Assembly: GCF_001042905.1 (NCBI RefSeq) | Contig: NZ_JYLB01000012.1 | Coordinates: forward strand, 62,001-126,000 | Length of the DNA: 64,000 nt | Direction of reading: 5' to 3' | Origin: Pseudomonas lini | GTDB taxonomy: Bacteria; Pseudomonadota; Gammaproteobacteria; Pseudomonadales; Pseudomonadaceae | Shown here: one piece after another, positions 60,959 through 64,000 of the stretch | Layout: each line of letters opens with the position of its first letter | Position numbering within the stretch: the stretch's first letter is position 1 | Notes under the pieces: generated by a model | What the model was told of the DNA's origin: nothing | What the model saw: the letters and a program-made list of their open reading frames with translations, nothing else | The model's database searches: none | Position numbers and translations under genes: made by a program

Positions 60959-61765
60959 ATGCAACTCATCGATATCGGCGTCAACCTGACCAACCCCAGT
61001 TTCGCCGACAAACACCAGGCTGTACTCGACCGTGCCTATGCTGCCGGGGTCTGCCAACTGGTGCTCACCGGGACCAGCGTCGAGGGCAGTGAACAGGCTC
61101 TGGAGCTGTGCCAGCAACTGGACGAAAGCGCTCAGCGGCTGTTCGCTACGGCCGGTATTCACCCACACTCGGCCAGCGACTGGAACGCCGACAGTGATCA
61201 GCGTCTGCGCCGTTTGCTCAAGGAGCCAAACGTGGTGGCCGTGGGTGAATGCGGCCTCGATTTCAACCGTGACTTCTCGCCTCGCCCGCAACAGGAAAAA
61301 GTCCTCGAAGAACATCTGGCGATGGCGGTCGAGCTGCAATTGCCGGTGTTCCTGCATGAGCGCGATGCCAGCCAACGATTGCTGGAGATCCTGCGTGACT
61401 ACCGCGACCAGTTGCCGGCTGCCGTGGTGCACTGCTTCACCGGTGAAAAAAAGGCGCTGTTCAGCTACCTCGATCTGGATTTGCACATCGGCATCACTGG
61501 CTGGATCTGTGATGAACGCCGGGGCACGCACCTGCATCCGTTGGTCAAAGAAATTAAACGCGGGCGCTTGATGCTGGAGAGCGATGCGCCGTATCTGCTG
61601 CCCCGCAGTTTGCGCCCCAAGCCGAAAAACGGTCGCAACGAACCCGCGTATCTAACTGAAGTGTTGCGTGAGGTGGCGCTGCATCGTGGGGAAACGGTGG
61701 AAGATTTGGCTGCTCACAGCACCGCCTGTGCGCGAGCCTTCTTTGGCCTGCCTGGGTTAGCGTAA
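60959..61765 (+). CDS. tatD: TatD-family metal-dependent DNase
   Basis: A 268-residue TIM-barrel hydrolase. The N-terminus MQLIDIGVNLTNPSFADKH and the metal-binding set VVAVGECGLDFNRDFS, VFLHERDASQR, AVVHCFTGEKKAL and LMLESDAPYLLP match TatD rather than YcfH or YjjV. It acts as a 3'-5' exonuclease in DNA repair or degradation. GAGGT lies six bases before ATG 60959. It ends 6 bases before a paired palindrome. Confidence 0.92.
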   Translation: MQLIDIGVNLTNPSFADKHQAVLDRAYAAGVCQLVLTGTSVEGSEQALELCQQLDESAQRLFATAGIHPHSASDWNADSDQRLRRLLKEPNVVAVGECGLDFNRDFSPRPQQEKVLEEHLAMAVELQLPVFLHERDASQRLLEILRDYRDQLPAAVVHCFTGEKKALFSYLDLDLHIGITGWICDERRGTHLHPLVKEIKRGRLMLESDAPYLLPRSLRPKPKNGRNEPAYLTEVLREVALHRGETVEDLAAHSTACARAFFGLPGLA

Positions 61766-61771
61766 CGCCTG

Positions 61772-61846
61772 AAAAGATCGCAGCCTTCGGCAGCTCCTAC
61801 ATGGATCGCATTCCCCTGTAGGAGCTGCCGAAGGCTGCGATCTTTT
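61772..61846 (+). repeat. Paired palindrome, second repeat family, likely terminator
   Basis: Perfect 30-base arms (61772-61801 and 61817-61846) based on GATCGCAGCCTTCGGCAGCT and its complement, with a 15-base loop and a T-run after. Same family as 35569-35653. It directly follows tatD and probably terminates it. Confidence 0.9.
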
Positions 61847-61952
61847 TCATACAGCACAAAATCTGTTGACCCACATCAAATTTAGCCTCCCTCAGTAGCG
61901 GCACAATGCTGGCACCTTGCCAAAACTGTTTCCGCTATCAGAGAAGACCTCC

Positions 61953-63434
61953 ATGGGTGCCTGGCTTAGCAACATCTCGCTGAAATACAAATTCTGGGCG
62001 GTCAACGCCGTCGCCTTCGTCACCACCTTGTTGCTGGTGCTGTACGCCGTGCAACTTGAGCAACAGGCCCGAAGCCATGCCGCCCAAGTGTCGGCCCAGG
62101 CCCAGGTGCGGTTACTCAATGCCTGGCCTGCCGGGCAGCCGCTGCCCAAGGCCGATCACCTGCTGACCTTCAATCGCGGGCAGACACCGTTACTGAACGG
62201 ACAACCGCTGCTGGAGCTGACCGATACCAACGGTTGGGTCGAAATCAACACCCTGCCACTGTTCGGTGAGAACCCATTAATGGGCGCCGAGGTATTCACT
62301 CGCCCTGACGGTCAACAAGCCGCGGTGATTGCCTATGGCCCGAGCCTGAGCCAAGTGTTCGGCGAACGCTTCACCCACTACGCGGTAGCGGTGTTCATCC
62401 TGATGCTGGCGATGCTCGGCGCGTCGCAACTGTTGATCCGCTTTCTGCTCAGCCAGCTCAACACCTTGAAAGACGTGATGCTCCACGTCGAGAAAACCGG
62501 TGACCTGTCAGCCCGTGTGCCGCTGGCCTGCAAGGATGAAGTCGGGCAGATGGCCAGCGCCTTCAACGCCATGCAGGCCGGTTACCAGCGGGTGGTCAAC
62601 ACCGTCGCCAGCACTGCCCGGCAACTGGATGTCGGTGCTGCGCGGCTGGCCTCGAGCATGAACGAGGTGCGTCACGGCATGCTCGGGCAGCAAAGCGAAA
62701 CCGATCAGGCCGCTACGGCGATCAACGAAATGACCGCCACGGTCCATCACATTGCCCAACACGCCGGCGCCACCCGCGACCTCTCGCAAACCGCCGACAC
62801 CCTGGCGGGCAGCGGCCAGGCAGTGGTCACTCGGGTGCAGAAATCGATTGGCGGCTTGTCCACCGGCGTGCAGCAAACGGCCGAGATGATTCAGCGTCTG
62901 GCCGAGGACAGCCAGAAGATCAATGGCGTGGTCAGCGTGATCCACAGCATCGCCGAACAGACCAACCTGCTGGCCCTTAACGCCGCCATCGAAGCGGCCC
63001 GGGCCGGTGAAATGGGCCGCGGCTTTGCAGTGGTCGCCGATGAAGTGCGTAACCTGGCCAAACGCGTCCAGGCGTCCACCGACGAGATCACCACCATGGT
63101 TTCAGCGCTGCAGGCCGGCACTCGGGACGCCGTGGACTTCATGCAGGAAAGCTCGTTCAAGGCGGACGACTGCATGCAGCAGGCTCAGGAAGCCAGTGTG
63201 GCCCTGGCCGAAATCACCAGTGCGGTGGCGCAGATGCGTGAAAGCAATACGCAGATCGCGGTGGCAGCCGAGCAGCAGAGCCATGTGGCGGAAGAGATGA
63301 ATCGGGCGGTGGTGAGCATTCGCGACGTGACCGAAAGCACCGTGCAGCAGACCGTGAACTCCGCGATTACCAGCAATGAGCTGGCGATGTTGGCAGGGGA
63401 ATTGAGCAAGGCCATCGGGCAGCTCAAGCTTTGA
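61953..63434 (+). CDS. Methyl-accepting chemotaxis protein
   Basis: A 493-residue transducer with two membrane helices (FWAVNAVAFVTTLLLVLYAV and AVFILMLAMLGASQLLIRFL) around a periplasmic sensor of about 115 residues. HAMP follows, then a signalling domain with the hairpin tip EQTNLLALNAAIEAARAGE. The ligand is unknown and the sensor has no clear known fold. The start is ATG 61953, preceded by GAGAAG. Confidence 0.88.
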   Translation: MGAWLSNISLKYKFWAVNAVAFVTTLLLVLYAVQLEQQARSHAAQVSAQAQVRLLNAWPAGQPLPKADHLLTFNRGQTPLLNGQPLLELTDTNGWVEINTLPLFGENPLMGAEVFTRPDGQQAAVIAYGPSLSQVFGERFTHYAVAVFILMLAMLGASQLLIRFLLSQLNTLKDVMLHVEKTGDLSARVPLACKDEVGQMASAFNAMQAGYQRVVNTVASTARQLDVGAARLASSMNEVRHGMLGQQSETDQAATAINEMTATVHHIAQHAGATRDLSQTADTLAGSGQAVVTRVQKSIGGLSTGVQQTAEMIQRLAEDSQKINGVVSVIHSIAEQTNLLALNAAIEAARAGEMGRGFAVVADEVRNLAKRVQASTDEITTMVSALQAGTRDAVDFMQESSFKADDCMQQAQEASVALAEITSAVAQMRESNTQIAVAAEQQSHVAEEMNRAVVSIRDVTESTVQQTVNSAITSNELAMLAGELSKAIGQLKL

Positions 63435-63441
63435 GGGCCTC

Positions 63442-63509
63442 TTCGCGGGCAAGCCTCGCTCCTACAAGGGCGCCGCTATACCTGTAGGAGCGAGGCTTGC
63501 CCGCGAAGG
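63442..63509. repeat. REP-like paired palindrome
   Basis: Perfect 26-base arms (63442-63467 and 63484-63509) of the CTTCGCGGGCAAGCCTCGCT subtype, directly after the chemoreceptor gene. Confidence 0.9.
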
Positions 63510-63637
63510 CGTCAGACCGAGCAACATCAATCCTGACCATCACACCTATTGCGCCGATAGCCAGCCTTGATTCGCCGACGGCTTGCGCCAAGCCTATTCT
63601 TTATTCAAGCGCCTCTACGAATCAAAGGACATGCATC

Positions 63638-63868
63638 ATGGGCAAACGTCATCCCAACCTTCCCGCCTGGCAATGGCGAGCGTACCCGCATAATCACCAG
63701 CACCCGACCAATCTGGTGTTGCACCTGATTGCCGTGCCGCTGTTCATCGTGGCGTTTTTACTGATGGTCTCGGGGGTGTTCAGCCTGGATCTGGCGAGCA
63801 TCGCGATCGGTGTCATAAGCCTGCTTGCCGCCCTGGGTCTGCAACATCACGGTCACCGATTGGCGTGA
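63638..63868 (+). CDS. Short Mpo1-like (DUF962) membrane protein
   Basis: A 76-residue protein with NPLAW-like start (HPNLPAWQWRAYPHNHQHP), the HxHP-type motif HNHQHPTNLVLHLI, and two hydrophobic segments (HLIAVPLFIVAFLLMVSG, ASIAIGVISLLAALGLQHH). It resembles the front part of Mpo1-like proteins, which often continue with a further segment. It may be a short version or a 3'-truncated gene. AAGGAC lies eight bases before ATG 63638. Confidence 0.6.
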   Translation: MGKRHPNLPAWQWRAYPHNHQHPTNLVLHLIAVPLFIVAFLLMVSGVFSLDLASIAIGVISLLAALGLQHHGHRLA

Positions 63869-63880
63869 ACGCCATTGCCG

Positions 63881-64000
63881 TCACGCAAAAATCGTTACTG
63901 TCTGCCGGCTCATGGCGATCAACTGACCGTCTTCGCTCCACAGTTTTGCGGCGGCGTGCCCGTAGCCGTCAGCGGCATACTCGATTTCCACCAGGTACTT
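63881..64000 (-). CDS. 3' end of a thioesterase-like gene (TesB/hotdog type), truncated by the window
   Basis: The last 39 codons of a minus-strand gene run to the window edge. The residues YLVEIEYAADGYGHAAAKLW and SEDGQLIAMSRQTVTIFA end in the SxQxVxIF pattern common at the C-terminus of acyl-CoA thioesterase family proteins. The stop is at 63881-63883, convergent with the Mpo1-like gene. Only the C-terminus is visible, so the assignment is tentative. Confidence 0.6.
   Translation of the reverse strand, partial: KYLVEIEYAADGYGHAAAKLWSEDGQLIAMSRQTVTIFA

Noticed and set aside
1..64000. tRNA or rRNA genes
   Set aside because: I looked for tRNA-like cloverleaf segments and rRNA sequence in the intergenic gaps and found none. 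A tRNA search program would settle it.

Overview
The window is a gene-dense stretch of a Pseudomonas chromosome, most likely the P. fluorescens group. The evidence is the gene content: OprI-type lipoprotein, an EF-P with Arg32 beside its rhamnosyltransferase EarP, a class II and a class I DAHP synthase, an Ohr/OhrR pair, CysB and a BvgA/BvgS-type system. It also carries many paired REP-like palindromes of the type seen in fluorescent pseudomonads. I see no tRNA, rRNA, CRISPR array, insertion sequence or prophage. The species is inferred, not proven.

Layout. 1-3.4 kb: a small coiled-coil membrane protein, molybdenum cofactor genes (moaB-moeA, divergent mobA) and a small lipoprotein. 3.4-9.6 kb: an RluA-type pseudouridine synthase, a small uncharacterised gene behind a perfect LexA-type palindrome, a glutaredoxin-like protein, a Kef-type antiporter, an ammonium transporter, and a three-gene DUF883/YqjE/YqjK-like envelope operon. 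9.6-24.2 kb: a signalling region with an EAL phosphodiesterase, a dNTPase, a stand-alone receiver, a BvgA-like regulator with a BvgS-like unorthodox kinase, a large HD-GYP protein, a free-methionine sulfoxide reductase with an ATPase, and a second hybrid kinase. 24.2-28.4 kb: stress and repair genes (OhrR-like regulator, glutathione peroxidase, MsrB, AlaA-like aminotransferase, HtpX).

28.5-41.2 kb: thiopurine methyltransferase, LigB-type dioxygenase, DEAD-box helicase, crotonase, spermidine-synthase-like protein, class II DAHP synthase, a frameshifted YcaQ-family gene, a DUF1127 protein, two LysR regulators around a TauE permease, and ohrR/ohr. 41.2-46.9 kb: a secreted alpha/beta hydrolase, efp/earP, a Gre-like factor, cysB and a universal stress protein. 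46.9-50.9 kb: a 5'-nucleotidase, a PanE-like reductase with a thioredoxin-like protein, a PilZ-like protein and class I DAHP synthase. 50.9-64 kb: GNAT protein, oprI with an L,D-transpeptidase, tesA and a YbbA/YbbP-type ABC exporter, greB, DoxX, an MltF-like transglycosylase, tatD, a chemoreceptor, a short Mpo1-like protein and the 3' end of a thioesterase-like gene.

Themes. Peroxide and sulfur oxidation defence recurs (two OhrR-like regulators, Ohr, Gpx, MsrB, free-Met-R-sulfoxide reductase, CysB). Cyclic-di-GMP signalling recurs (EAL, HD-GYP, PilZ-like, and a RocS/RocA-like two-component locus). Most of the window looks like ordinary core genome. The points most worth a second look are the signalling locus at 12.4-20.4 kb, the LexA-like site at 4.77 kb, the operator-like repeats before ohr, a candidate structured RNA at 51.4-51.5 kb and the broken YcaQ gene.
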